From: Mucilaginibacter sp.
Lineage (GTDB): Bacteria > Bacteroidota > Bacteroidia > Sphingobacteriales > Sphingobacteriaceae
DNA length: 47,707 nt
Assembly (NCBI RefSeq): GCF_028288105.1
Contig: NZ_JAQBOI010000167.1
Coordinates: 1-47,707, forward strand
Direction of reading: 5' to 3'
The position numbers and the translations under genes were made by a program. Each line of letters starts with the position of its first letter. The first letter of the stretch is position 1. This document shows positions 39,601 through 47,707 of this stretch, piece after piece. The notes under the pieces were generated by a model, which saw only the letters and a list, made by a program, of their open reading frames with translations, made no database searches and was not told the origin of the DNA.

Positions 39601-40722
39601 TTACCGGCCTATACGCCTGCCATACACCCCAAGCGGTGCTAATCTGTTCTCGAACAGGGTTTGCGGGCTGGCAAAAAACTTCTTAAAATCCGGCTCACTT
39701 ACCTGCCCGGGATATGGGGCATAGTAATGATCGGTCCGGCCGTTGCGCCAGGCCATTACGTATGAGGTTTTATGCTTGGCCAGGGTTGGTAATAAAACTT
39801 TTGTCCACCAGTCGGCTTGTGGGATTTGCTCATAGCCGGTTTCGGGCAGGCAGGCAAGCTTATGGGTTTTGGCAGCGATGGCATCTAAGATCCCCAAACG
39901 CATGTCGAGTTTCTTTTGATAATCGGGTACGCTTTTGTAACAGTAATTATCAAAGCCAATAAAATCGGCATAATCATTCCCCGGATAACGCAGCATAAAA
40001 TCAGCCTCGCTGTTAAAATCAGCCACCGAAAATACAATGAGCAGGTTATGCAACTTTTTAGTAACGCGCATATAATCGACCGTGAAACGCCATAGCTCTT
40101 TAAATTCTTCGGGGGTGCTGGTATTGGCGCACCACCAAAACCAATTCCCTGTAAGCTCATGAAATGGCCTGAACAAAATTGGGATCTGTTCGCCGTTCTC
40201 TCCTTTTAAACCGGCCATGTAATTAGCGCCCTTTTTCAGCCATTTTACATAAACATCGTGGTAAGCACCGCCGGGTAACAAATCTTTAACCGTACGATTG
40301 GTAGTATCCCAGGCGGTTTTGCCATTTGTAGGGTTATCCATGTGCCAGCAAAAAGTATTGATGCCGCCACGGTCATATGCCTCGCGTACCAGTTTTTTTT
40401 GCAGTTTAAAAGGGATGCCGTTAATATCGCGCACGCTATCGTGCTCTATCTTTGCCAAATCCCATCCGTACATTGCCGGGTAAGAACCGGTAACACTTTT
40501 CACATCAGACCGGTTTGGCTCATATTGCCAGCCAACACCATAAGCGGTGGCATCATGATGCCCGAAAATTACGCCTGCATCGACCAAACGCTGCATACTA
40601 TAAAACAGTTGTTTGGTTTCGTAAGTGGCCTGCTTATCGCAGGGGTTATATAGTTGTGCCATAACCGGGATGCTGCAATTTAACAGAAGAGCGGTAACAA
40701 CGCAGCGATAAATATTTTTCAT
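39601..40722 (-). CDS. GH26 endo-beta-1,4-mannanase
   Basis: The 373-residue secreted enzyme (signal peptide ending near VMAQ, 23) has the GH26 catalytic pair. Glu189 in LFRPFHELTGNWFWW is the acid/base and Glu294 in LPETGYE the nucleophile. The FGHHDATAYG start motif (about 53-62) and CWHMDNP (about 125-131) fit mannanases. It would cut beta-mannan or galactomannan to mannobiose and short oligosaccharides. No lipobox is present, so it is periplasmic or secreted. It is the last gene of the operon, 11 bp after the GH27 gene. Confidence 0.92.
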   Translation of the reverse strand: MKNIYRCVVTALLLNCSIPVMAQLYNPCDKQATYETKQLFYSMQRLVDAGVIFGHHDATAYGVGWQYEPNRSDVKSVTGSYPAMYGWDLAKIEHDSVRDINGIPFKLQKKLVREAYDRGGINTFCWHMDNPTNGKTAWDTTNRTVKDLLPGGAYHDVYVKWLKKGANYMAGLKGENGEQIPILFRPFHELTGNWFWWCANTSTPEEFKELWRFTVDYMRVTKKLHNLLIVFSVADFNSEADFMLRYPGNDYADFIGFDNYCYKSVPDYQKKLDMRLGILDAIAAKTHKLACLPETGYEQIPQADWWTKVLLPTLAKHKTSYVMAWRNGRTDHYYAPYPGQVSEPDFKKFFASPQTLFENRLAPLGVYGRRIGR

Positions 40723-40733
40723 GTATCTGTTTA

Positions 40734-42002
40734 TTATTGTTTTGTAAGCTTCACCATAATTACATCGTGCGAAGCAAGATCTTGCTTGAATGTGCCTTTT
40801 GTTGTGCCCGCAGCCTTTTTAAGCCATAGATCGCGCAGCGCGTATTTATTTTCGGCGAACTTTATATTGATGCCTGCCTCGGCGTTGCTTATATCCAGAT
40901 CGCTCCATTTGATATTTAATTTTTGCGGATGCGATGCCCGGTTTAAAAAACAAACCGCCAGCTCATAATTCTTTAATGGTTTTACCCAAAGCTCAAGGCT
41001 GTCGGCTATTTTTATGCGATAGGCGGCAATCCCCAATTCGTCCTGATCAATGGCTATAGCTTCTTTATTGGTAAGGATAGACCGGGTTTTATCAGACATC
41101 TTCCTCAGATCGTTACCGGCGGCAAGCGGTGCAGCCAGCATACACCAAAGCGAGAAATGTGCTTTATCTTCATTATAGCTCATGCCATTGCCAACTTCCA
41201 GCATATCCGGATCGTTCCAATGATTTGGGCCATTGTACTTACGGATGTTTACCTGCTTATCTAATATATTCATTACGCTTAACGCGCTCCAGGTACCCAT
41301 GTGCTTATCCTTATCAAAATTCGCGGTGATATCGCCCGTGGTACGATACTGCTCGCCCACGCCTTTTGCCCACAGCCATGGTTGGTGACCGCCCCATTCG
41401 CACAGGCTAAATACAATTGGCCTGCCGGTAGCTTTCAATGCCGAACTCATAGTAATGTAAGCTTCCCGAGCGTTCAAGCTATCGGTATTGCACCAGTCAT
41501 ATTTTAAAAAGTCGACACCCCATGAGGCATACAGCCGGGCATCCTGATATTCGTGACCACGTGTACCAGGGTAGCCTGCACAGGTTTTGTTACCTGCGCA
41601 ATTGTAAATGCCAAACTTTAAACCTTTACTGTGTACATAATCGGCAAAGGCTTTCATCCCGTTAGGGAATTTCTTTGGGTCGGCTACTAAATTGCCGTTA
41701 TTGTCGCGATCCATGGCCATCCAGCCATCATCCAAAACAAAGTAACGATAACCCGCATCGCGCATGCCCGATGATACATACGCATTAACCATACCTTTTA
41801 GCAAAGGTTCGTCAATATTGGTTTGGAAAGTATTCCAGGTGTTCCAGCCCATTGGCGGGGTTGGTGCCAGGTTACCCGTTTCCAGTTTTATCTTTTCTAC
41901 CGCTACCGGTGCAGCACCGTCAGTTGTTTGTGCCCACGCATTAATGCTGCCTGCTACAAGCATAGCAGCAACAAGGCATCTGTTTAAATATCTTGTTTTC
42001 AT
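40734..42002 (-). CDS. GH27 alpha-galactosidase
   Basis: The 422-residue secreted enzyme (signal peptide ending near AWAQ, 25) contains PTPPMGWNTWNTF (about 47-59) and VLDDGW (about 89-94). The nucleophile is Asp169 in FLKYDWCNTD and the acid/base lies in HWNDPDMLEVGNG (about 261-273). The C-terminal beta domain (about 330-422) is complete. It should remove alpha-1,6-galactose side chains from galactomannan so that the mannanase and phosphorylase can act. Its start lies 6 bp after the preceding gene. Confidence 0.93.
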   Translation of the reverse strand: MKTRYLNRCLVAAMLVAGSINAWAQTTDGAAPVAVEKIKLETGNLAPTPPMGWNTWNTFQTNIDEPLLKGMVNAYVSSGMRDAGYRYFVLDDGWMAMDRDNNGNLVADPKKFPNGMKAFADYVHSKGLKFGIYNCAGNKTCAGYPGTRGHEYQDARLYASWGVDFLKYDWCNTDSLNAREAYITMSSALKATGRPIVFSLCEWGGHQPWLWAKGVGEQYRTTGDITANFDKDKHMGTWSALSVMNILDKQVNIRKYNGPNHWNDPDMLEVGNGMSYNEDKAHFSLWCMLAAPLAAGNDLRKMSDKTRSILTNKEAIAIDQDELGIAAYRIKIADSLELWVKPLKNYELAVCFLNRASHPQKLNIKWSDLDISNAEAGINIKFAENKYALRDLWLKKAAGTTKGTFKQDLASHDVIMVKLTKQ

Positions 42003-42008
42003 ATCTCG

Positions 42009-43784
42009 TTATTTTTTTCCTTCGACTACTAAAAATACGCTTCCCCTGGCAGGTACGGTAACAATTATGCCGCCTGCTATGGCTGCCGAATTTGCAGCAA
42101 TGGTTTTATAGGTTGCCGGCCCTCCCGAATCTCCTGCCGGGCCAGCGCCATTTACATATACTTTGCGCGAGAATGGTACATTGTCCGTCCCACCGTTAAG
42201 CGTGTAGTAGTAATAGTTTGCGCCCGCTGCAAAGTTTTTGATGTTAACCGTAACAGCCCTGTCTAAACCACTGCGGTTAACCAGAACCACACCGGCCTGG
42301 CCAGACTGGAAGGACGAGCCGTAACTGATAATATCGGGGCTACCCGTTACTGATGAACTCACCATGCGATCACCAAAATATTTTTGGAAAAAATACATGT
42401 AATAAAATGCTGGCCTCGCGTTCCAGGCTGGTGCACCAGGTTCTACATTACTACTATTCATGCTATTATTAAACAAGCCATGGTCATCGCCGTTATCCCA
42501 TGCGTTGGCCAGATCCCAGCGGCTGGCCATACTGTATTGGTTTTTTAATAACTCGCCTAACACCATAACCGCGTGCAACCCGGCTATGTTTGATACCATT
42601 TGTTTAGACCCGGTAGAAAATATATTCCATTCATCCAGCGCGACGGGCTTTTGGGAAAGTCCAGCTTTTTGGAGCGATGTTTTTACCCAACTCATCATAT
42701 TAGCGGTTACCGGTTTCGGGGTGGCTAATATTACATCGGGCGTTGAATTTTGCATATACGGCGTATAATAATTGTGCACTACATAATAATCTGGCGATGC
42801 GCCAGATGTTGTCATAGCACCACTATTCCAGCCTTGTATAATGGTTGATGTATTATCCTTTTCATCAGCTTCGGTGGTTACCATACCAATTTTAATGCCC
42901 GTATTGCCCACTTCTGCCGCGGCTTTCCGCATAGAATCGGCAAATATTTTAAAGTGGATGCCGTACATGGCGCCGTTTAGTATGGCGGGTTGCCCATCTT
43001 TATTAGTCGCTAAATTTATACGGTAGCCTGCTTCCCAGTTACCATAATTCTCGTTACCTATTTCCCAGTATTTGGTGCGCCCTTTATCATAACGTACCCA
43101 GTCGGCAGCCAGGTGGGCAGCAGTTTCGGCAGGTTTATCGCTTGTACCATAACGGGCGTAACCGTAGTTAACTGTAATTAGCCCCGTGCTGTTGGTTTGT
43201 TGTAAAACTTTGTAATAATTATCGAGTGTAAATGTCCAGTTGGCGGTATTGTTGCCATACCAGTAACCTGCATCTGCAGATGTGCCTGCATAATTTACTA
43301 ATTGCGCGGGGGCATCTGCAGGCGCTTTATTACTTCCATTCCAAAAGTAAATATCAGATAAGCTACCACCAGGGAAGCGCAGGATATTTGGCGACAGATC
43401 TGTTAGCTGTTGCATTAAAACAGGCTGATCTACATATTGCCCCATAAACGGATTGGTATTATTGCCGAACAGGTTTTTTGATACTTTGGTTATTACCTGG
43501 CTAATATCAACCGTTGCAGTTACCGTGCCCGCTGCCGGTTTTGCAACTATTTTTGGCGATGTGGGTTTAGCGAATGTTTTGGCCTGCCATCCATCTAAAA
43601 AGAAGCCCTGCGTGGCAGCAAGATCCGGGTTATTGGGTGGGGTTATAACGGTTGAACCGCCATTATCTATACCGCCGCCGTTGTTATCTCCTCCGCTTTT
43701 GGGGGCGCCATCCTTTTTACATGATTGCAGGAGGGCCAGGGCGACTAATGCCGCCATGCCTGTTTTCAAGAAATGTTTTTTCAT
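42009..43784 (-). CDS. clan GH-A glycoside hydrolase lipoprotein, arabinofuranosidase-like
   Basis: The 591-residue protein has a lipobox at ALLQSC (Cys22) and a Gly/Asn-rich tether (about 30-48), so it is probably surface-anchored. A TIM-barrel domain carries GH51/GH39-like catalytic motifs: Glu245 in YWEIGNENYGNWE (acid/base) and Glu385 in VALDEWNIFS (nucleophile). LRFPGGSLSDIYFW (about 135-148) is the substrate-entry motif of GH51-like enzymes. A C-terminal beta domain follows. An alpha-L-arabinofuranosidase is the nearest guess, but in a galactomannan operon an exo-acting mannan enzyme or another specificity is possible. The family assignment is not certain. Confidence 0.65.
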   Translation of the reverse strand: MKKHFLKTGMAALVALALLQSCKKDGAPKSGGDNNGGGIDNGGSTVITPPNNPDLAATQGFFLDGWQAKTFAKPTSPKIVAKPAAGTVTATVDISQVITKVSKNLFGNNTNPFMGQYVDQPVLMQQLTDLSPNILRFPGGSLSDIYFWNGSNKAPADAPAQLVNYAGTSADAGYWYGNNTANWTFTLDNYYKVLQQTNSTGLITVNYGYARYGTSDKPAETAAHLAADWVRYDKGRTKYWEIGNENYGNWEAGYRINLATNKDGQPAILNGAMYGIHFKIFADSMRKAAAEVGNTGIKIGMVTTEADEKDNTSTIIQGWNSGAMTTSGASPDYYVVHNYYTPYMQNSTPDVILATPKPVTANMMSWVKTSLQKAGLSQKPVALDEWNIFSTGSKQMVSNIAGLHAVMVLGELLKNQYSMASRWDLANAWDNGDDHGLFNNSMNSSNVEPGAPAWNARPAFYYMYFFQKYFGDRMVSSSVTGSPDIISYGSSFQSGQAGVVLVNRSGLDRAVTVNIKNFAAGANYYYYTLNGGTDNVPFSRKVYVNGAGPAGDSGGPATYKTIAANSAAIAGGIIVTVPARGSVFLVVEGKK

Positions 43785-43789
43785 TTGGT

Positions 43790-45010
43790 TTACTGTCTGC
43801 TTATTCGTTTAATTAATTCGATACATGCCCTGCTGTTATGATAAGGGCATTTCCAGATACCGACTTTGTCTTCGGTTTGCATAACATCGCCATTGGCGTA
43901 TACACCCCAAAACCATTCACCGTTCTTAATATCTAATAGATGTTGCTTAACGAAAGCCCAATTTCGGAGCGACAGATCAAGATATTCCTCGTTATTATTT
44001 ATTTGCCAGGTGTTGTAAAAGCCTACCATGGCTTCGGCCTGTACCCACCAGTGTTTTTCTTTTATCAGGTGATCTTCGGCTGGTTCGTACTCGTACCAAA
44101 GGCCACCATCTGTATCCAATCCACTTATTGTTGCATCGGATATTTTGACGCATTGTTGTTTTACTTTTTCAATTAGTTCGTGATGATCAATAGCCTCTGC
44201 TGCTTCCAGTAAAAGCCAGGTGGCTTCAATATCGTGCCCGTACGAAACCGTGTCTGATCTTTTATTCCAGTCCTCATCAAAAAACAGGACCAAATGATTT
44301 GTTTCACTATCTATGATATGATCAAGGAAATTATTGATCAGGGTTTCTATCTGCCGGCGCAATTCTTCTTCCGGCCATATGCTGTAAAGCGTTGTATACG
44401 CTTCCAGCACATGCAGATGGGTATTCATGCTCTTTTTTTCGTTGGCATCTTTCGCGCTCAGGCGCAGGTCGCCCATTGGCTGCCACTCTTTGGTAAAAGC
44501 CTCCAGGTAACCGGTTCTTTCCTTATCGTAGCTTTTATCAACCAGTAAATGATAAAGATCAACTGCCTTTTGTTTAGATTCTCCTATGCCCGATGCTTTA
44601 TAATATTCGCTTAACGCATAAATAGTAAAGGCCGAAGCGTAAACCTGTTTTTTAGTATCCAGCGGATTACCCAAATGGTCAACCGTCCAGTACACACCGC
44701 CAAACTCGGCATCAATAAAATATTTAATAATGTATTGATAAGCGCGTTCTGCCATTTGCAGATAGTGCTCATCCGGGTTTTGATTATAAGCTGCCGAGAA
44801 ACTCCACAAGATCCGCGCGTTTAAAACAGAACCTTTTGGAGAGGCCGGTATAACGTTATTATCGTTATCTATTTTACCGTAAAAACCACCATCCTGTTCA
44901 TCAACAGTATTGGCCATCCAATAATTAAGAATATTGCCCAATTCATTGGTCAATTCCTTTTTATAAGTATCCAGTTGGTGTTTTATGGTATGCTCCGCCG
45001 TCGTTTCCAT
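43790..45010 (-). CDS. mannobiose/cellobiose 2-epimerase
   Basis: The 406-residue cytoplasmic enzyme belongs to the N-acylglucosamine 2-epimerase superfamily. The catalytic histidines are His259 in SYGHDIEATW and His391 in WKCPYHNSRACIEL, close to His259 and His390 of the Rhodothermus cellobiose 2-epimerase as I recall it. KKSMNTHLHVLEAYT and KEKHWWVQAEAMVGF are also typical. In this operon it would turn beta-1,4-mannobiose into mannosyl-glucose, the substrate of the GH130 phosphorylase. It lies 6 bp after the GH130 gene. Confidence 0.93.
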   Translation of the reverse strand: METTAEHTIKHQLDTYKKELTNELGNILNYWMANTVDEQDGGFYGKIDNDNNVIPASPKGSVLNARILWSFSAAYNQNPDEHYLQMAERAYQYIIKYFIDAEFGGVYWTVDHLGNPLDTKKQVYASAFTIYALSEYYKASGIGESKQKAVDLYHLLVDKSYDKERTGYLEAFTKEWQPMGDLRLSAKDANEKKSMNTHLHVLEAYTTLYSIWPEEELRRQIETLINNFLDHIIDSETNHLVLFFDEDWNKRSDTVSYGHDIEATWLLLEAAEAIDHHELIEKVKQQCVKISDATISGLDTDGGLWYEYEPAEDHLIKEKHWWVQAEAMVGFYNTWQINNNEEYLDLSLRNWAFVKQHLLDIKNGEWFWGVYANGDVMQTEDKVGIWKCPYHNSRACIELIKRISRQ

Positions 45011-45016
45011 CTCCTG

Positions 45017-46201
45017 TTATTGATCTTGTAAAAGATTTTTATTTTTATTGATGATGCTGTTAATGGTATTCACCGATGTTGCCGAACGCAGGCCATCAGC
45101 AGGGGTGTTCATTACATAATCCACCAGTTTATCAACCGTAGTTGTTGCCACATGCATGCGGGTATCTGAGGATGCGTAATAGATAAATACCTTGTCATCT
45201 TCATCCCGGATCCAACCGTTGCAAAATGCCACGTTTGATACATCGCCAATACGCTCTATACCTTCGGGCGCTAAAAAATAGCCCGCCGGTTTGTATGTGA
45301 CCTTTGTCAGGTCGTTCAGATCGGTCATGAACATATATAACGTGTAGCGCAGGCCTGCTGCCGTATTACGTACGCCATGAGCCAGATGCAGCCAACCCCT
45401 TTCGGTTTTAATGGGTGTTGGGCCTTGCCCGTTCTTAGCTTCATAAACGGTATGGTATTGTTTGTTGTCGATGATAGTTTCTTCATCAACTACGGCATTT
45501 TCCATACTATCGCAAAGGCCAAAGCCAATGCCACCTCCTTTACCAGCACTTATAAAGCCATCTTGCGGGCGCGTATATAAGGCATATTTACCATTAACAA
45601 ACTCCGGGTGTAAAACCACGTTACGTTGCTGCGGCGATTGTGTTTTCAGATCTGCCAGTCGTTCCCATGTAAGCAGGTCTTTTGTGCGGGCAATACCACA
45701 GGCAGCAATGGCCATGCTTTGGTCGTGGGCCGGTGCCGCAGGGTCGCGTCTTTCGGTGCAGAACAGACCATAGATCCAACCATCTTCGTGTGCGGTTAGG
45801 CGCATATCGTACAGGTTGGTATCAGGCTCATCGGTTTCGGGCATGGTGATGGGGCGTTCCCAAAATTCGAAATGGTCTAACCCGTTAGGACTTTCGGCTA
45901 CCGCGAAAAATGATTTACGGTCGGCCCCTTCTACCCTTACCACCATTATATATTTACCGTTGAACTTTATAGCCCCCGCGTTAAAAGCGGCATTGATACC
46001 GAAACGCTCCATCAGGTAGGGGTTGGTCGCAGGATCAAGGTCATACTTCCAGGTTATTGGTGCATGTTGTGCAGTAATTACAGGGTATTTATAACGGTCG
46101 AAAACACCGTTGCCAAGTCCGTCTATCTCATTATTTATATTGATCAGCTGTGCGTGCGCTTCCTCTAAACCCGCTAATCTCTCTTTAAATTGCTGTGTCA
46201 T
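45017..46201 (-). CDS. GH130 4-O-beta-D-mannosyl-D-glucose phosphorylase
   Basis: The 394-residue cytoplasmic enzyme has the GH130 five-blade propeller pattern. FNAGAIKFNGKYIMVVRVEGADRKSFFAVAES (about 73-104) and DTNLYDMRLTAHEDGWIYGLFCTERRD follow the subfamily 1 layout. Asp132 in the YDMRL motif is the likely general acid, and Arg/His residues in LHPEFVNGKYALYTRPQDG (about 196-214) would bind phosphate. It should split mannosyl-glucose with phosphate into mannose-1-phosphate and glucose, saving ATP. Co-occurrence with the 2-epimerase is the known Bacteroides fragilis mannan route. Confidence 0.93.
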   Translation of the reverse strand: MTQQFKERLAGLEEAHAQLININNEIDGLGNGVFDRYKYPVITAQHAPITWKYDLDPATNPYLMERFGINAAFNAGAIKFNGKYIMVVRVEGADRKSFFAVAESPNGLDHFEFWERPITMPETDEPDTNLYDMRLTAHEDGWIYGLFCTERRDPAAPAHDQSMAIAACGIARTKDLLTWERLADLKTQSPQQRNVVLHPEFVNGKYALYTRPQDGFISAGKGGGIGFGLCDSMENAVVDEETIIDNKQYHTVYEAKNGQGPTPIKTERGWLHLAHGVRNTAAGLRYTLYMFMTDLNDLTKVTYKPAGYFLAPEGIERIGDVSNVAFCNGWIRDEDDKVFIYYASSDTRMHVATTTVDKLVDYVMNTPADGLRSATSVNTINSIINKNKNLLQDQ

Positions 46202-46209
46202 TTTTATCT

Positions 46210-47707
46210 TTAGTATTCTTTTAATTTATCCCACCAGGTTCTTTTCAATATCACCATCATCACGGCCAAAATGGCTATGGTAATTAACAGCGGCGCTTTT
46301 TGCCATAGCACCAGGTACATAGGCAGTATGGTTAAGCAGCATTGGGCTATTGTGCCAATTACCACGTTAAACATGTTTAGCTTGAAGTTTTTATTGGGCT
46401 GAAACGATGGGTCTTTTGCTATCGCGATCTGCTTAACCGGTTCCCAAAAACCCCATGGCCTTACGTTCGTGTAAAACGATTGCAGCACAGCCATATCTGT
46501 TGGCGGCGTTGCGTAGGAGCCAAATACCGAGCCTGCCAGCGACACCAGGAACAGCGCAGGGAACCAGAACAACAGTTGCCCCTGGGGGATATATCCAAAA
46601 CTCACCAGTAACGACAGCGCCATCGCAGCTACGATACCGGCAAGCATCCCCCAAAAAAAGCCGCTCGCGTTAAAGCGCCACCAATGCCATTTAAGCACGT
46701 TGGCAGCTATGTAGCCACCATACAAGGCTGATACTATCCATTGCAATACGCTGTTTATATCCTTTACAAAAAAGCCAAGTATTACGCCCACTGCTACCAC
46801 AATAACCCCTACCAGGTAATTCATGGTGATGATCTTCTTAGTAGATGCCGCCGGGTTAACATACTTGAGGTAGATATCGTTAACAATATAAGCTTGCGCG
46901 GCGTTCATGGTGCCGCTAAAAGTGCTCATGAAAGCGCCCAATAAACCCGCAAGCAGCAAGCCTACCAAACCTACCGGCAAAAAGTTATTAATAACGGCAG
47001 GCAGGATCCGCTCAAAATCGATAGCACCGGTGCCATCTGTAAGGTTCATTTGGCGGTAATAGATCAACCCCAAAGTGGTTAAACTGATAATTAAGGTATA
47101 GCGGATTGGCAATAAAATAACGCTTACAAAACCGTTCATTTTGCTGGCTTCCTCGGGCGAGCGGGTAGAAAGGATCTTTTGCATATCGTAATTTGGTGCG
47201 GGGCCTGCCAGCGCTGCGAAGAAACCTTTGAAGGTCATCATCATAAAGAAATAAGCGAACAGCGAGTAACCGTCGCTTTCTATTTTTTTATTCACTTCGG
47301 TTATTATGCCCGTCCAGTTTAGGCCCAAATGTTTACCAAAAAACGGACTATACCAGCCACCGGGTACATTTAAATGGTGACTGCTTACCTGATCTGCAGC
47401 TATAAAGCCTATCCAGATGCAGGCCACCGTCATGATGCCGTATTTGACCATATCACCGGTAACGATACTATGCATACCGCCTATAATGGAATAAAACATA
47501 GCAAAAAGGGTGAAGATGATGCCGTATATATGCGGCACGTATTGCGGCGCAACATCAAAAGGAATATAACCTTTGATCAAATCCCAGGGAACAAATATTT
47601 CGATAAATTTTCCTAAACCTATAAAACCGTAAGCCATAAAACCCAGGCAGCTTAACAAGGCAAAAGCGATAACCACCAAATGCGAACTTGTTACCCCTGC
47701 CCCGGTC
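46210..47707 (-). CDS. Na+/solute symporter (SSS family), 5' part outside the window
   Basis: The frame is open to the right edge: upstream of the codons for VVIAFALLSC it continues TGAGVTSSHL without a start or stop. The visible part is therefore about 498 residues of a longer protein, and the TTG at 47679 is not a start. About twelve hydrophobic helices are present. FSIIGG-like, FSGTMNAAQAYIVNDIYLKYVNP and YDMQKILSTRSPEEASKMNG segments fit the sodium/solute symporter family. Next to mannobiose enzymes it most likely imports mannobiose or short mannan oligosaccharides across the inner membrane, as in the Bacteroides fragilis cluster. It is the first gene of the operon seen here; the promoter lies outside. 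Confidence 0.9.
   Translation of the reverse strand, partial: TGAGVTSSHLVVIAFALLSCLGFMAYGFIGLGKFIEIFVPWDLIKGYIPFDVAPQYVPHIYGIIFTLFAMFYSIIGGMHSIVTGDMVKYGIMTVACIWIGFIAADQVSSHHLNVPGGWYSPFFGKHLGLNWTGIITEVNKKIESDGYSLFAYFFMMMTFKGFFAALAGPAPNYDMQKILSTRSPEEASKMNGFVSVILLPIRYTLIISLTTLGLIYYRQMNLTDGTGAIDFERILPAVINNFLPVGLVGLLLAGLLGAFMSTFSGTMNAAQAYIVNDIYLKYVNPAASTKKIITMNYLVGVIVVAVGVILGFFVKDINSVLQWIVSALYGGYIAANVLKWHWWRFNASGFFWGMLAGIVAAMALSLLVSFGYIPQGQLLFWFPALFLVSLAGSVFGSYATPPTDMAVLQSFYTNVRPWGFWEPVKQIAIAKDPSFQPNKNFKLNMFNVVIGTIAQCCLTILPMYLVLWQKAPLLITIAILAVMMVILKRTWWDKLKEY

Noticed and set aside
46433-46673. Overlapping open frames inside the symporter gene on both strands
   Set aside because: They are shadows of a gene with a continuous hydrophobic transporter pattern.
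1-47707. CRISPR array, tRNA, rRNA, insertion sequence, prophage or toxin-antitoxin pair
   Set aside because: Looked for regularly spaced repeats, tRNA-like cloverleaf ends and transposase/integrase motifs; none were recognised by eye.

Overview
The window reads as chromosome of a Bacteroidota member, most likely family Sphingobacteriaceae (Mucilaginibacter/Pedobacter-like). This is a judgement from protein families, not a database match. Supporting signs are several TAnnTTTG-type -7 promoter boxes, many secreted MKK...AQ proteins, TonB-linked receptors with a carboxypeptidase-regulatory domain, DUF3810, DUF2911 and DUF5777 families, a PepSY/heavy-metal gene set, and a Bacteroides-type mannan phosphorolysis operon. 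No tRNA, rRNA, CRISPR array, transposase or phage gene was seen.

Layout. 1-5864: unconnected envelope genes (small membrane protein, secreted protein, S45 penicillin-acylase family hydrolase, DUF3810 membrane zincin, DUF2911 protein). Inside this part is an 840-bp gap holding a strong candidate for an unannotated structured RNA (about 3630-3832) and one copy of a dispersed repeat. 6125-13834: a GT-C glycosyltransferase, a plug-domain protein without a barrel, a TonB-like outer-membrane protein, a small protein and a half-size EamA transporter. 14012-17700: a fatty-acid desaturase closely resembling eukaryotic dihydroceramide delta-4 desaturases, a beta-propeller-like protein, a lipoprotein and an AraC regulator.

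17912-21852: a compact plus-strand operon. It encodes an ECF sigma factor, a protein joining a cytoplasmic segment, one membrane helix, a long repeat-bearing linker and a beta-barrel-like domain, then YceI, DUF5777 and Rieske proteins. It looks like a self-contained envelope signalling/redox unit of unknown job. 21953-29187: five minus-strand genes encode a complete trans-4-hydroxy-L-proline catabolic route (2-epimerase, FAD-dependent D-hydroxyproline oxidase, deaminase, alpha-ketoglutarate semialdehyde dehydrogenase) next to a GH127 beta-L-arabinofuranosidase. GH127 enzymes act on the arabinose chains attached to hydroxyproline in plant extensins. The set therefore suggests linked use of the sugar and the amino acid of plant hydroxyproline-rich glycoproteins.

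29504-35071: two small secreted proteins, then a four-gene metal-type unit (Cys-rich small protein, TonB receptor, PepSY membrane protein, heavy-metal-binding lipoprotein). 35138-39407: PQQ-like propeller, DsbA/FrnE oxidoreductase, small lipoprotein, MFS transporter with a TTG start, and a small hypothetical protein. 39601-47707: a tightly packed minus-strand galactomannan operon that runs off the right edge (Na+/solute symporter, GH130 phosphorylase, mannobiose/cellobiose 2-epimerase, clan GH-A lipoprotein, GH27 alpha-galactosidase, GH26 mannanase), closed by a nested GC-rich palindrome.
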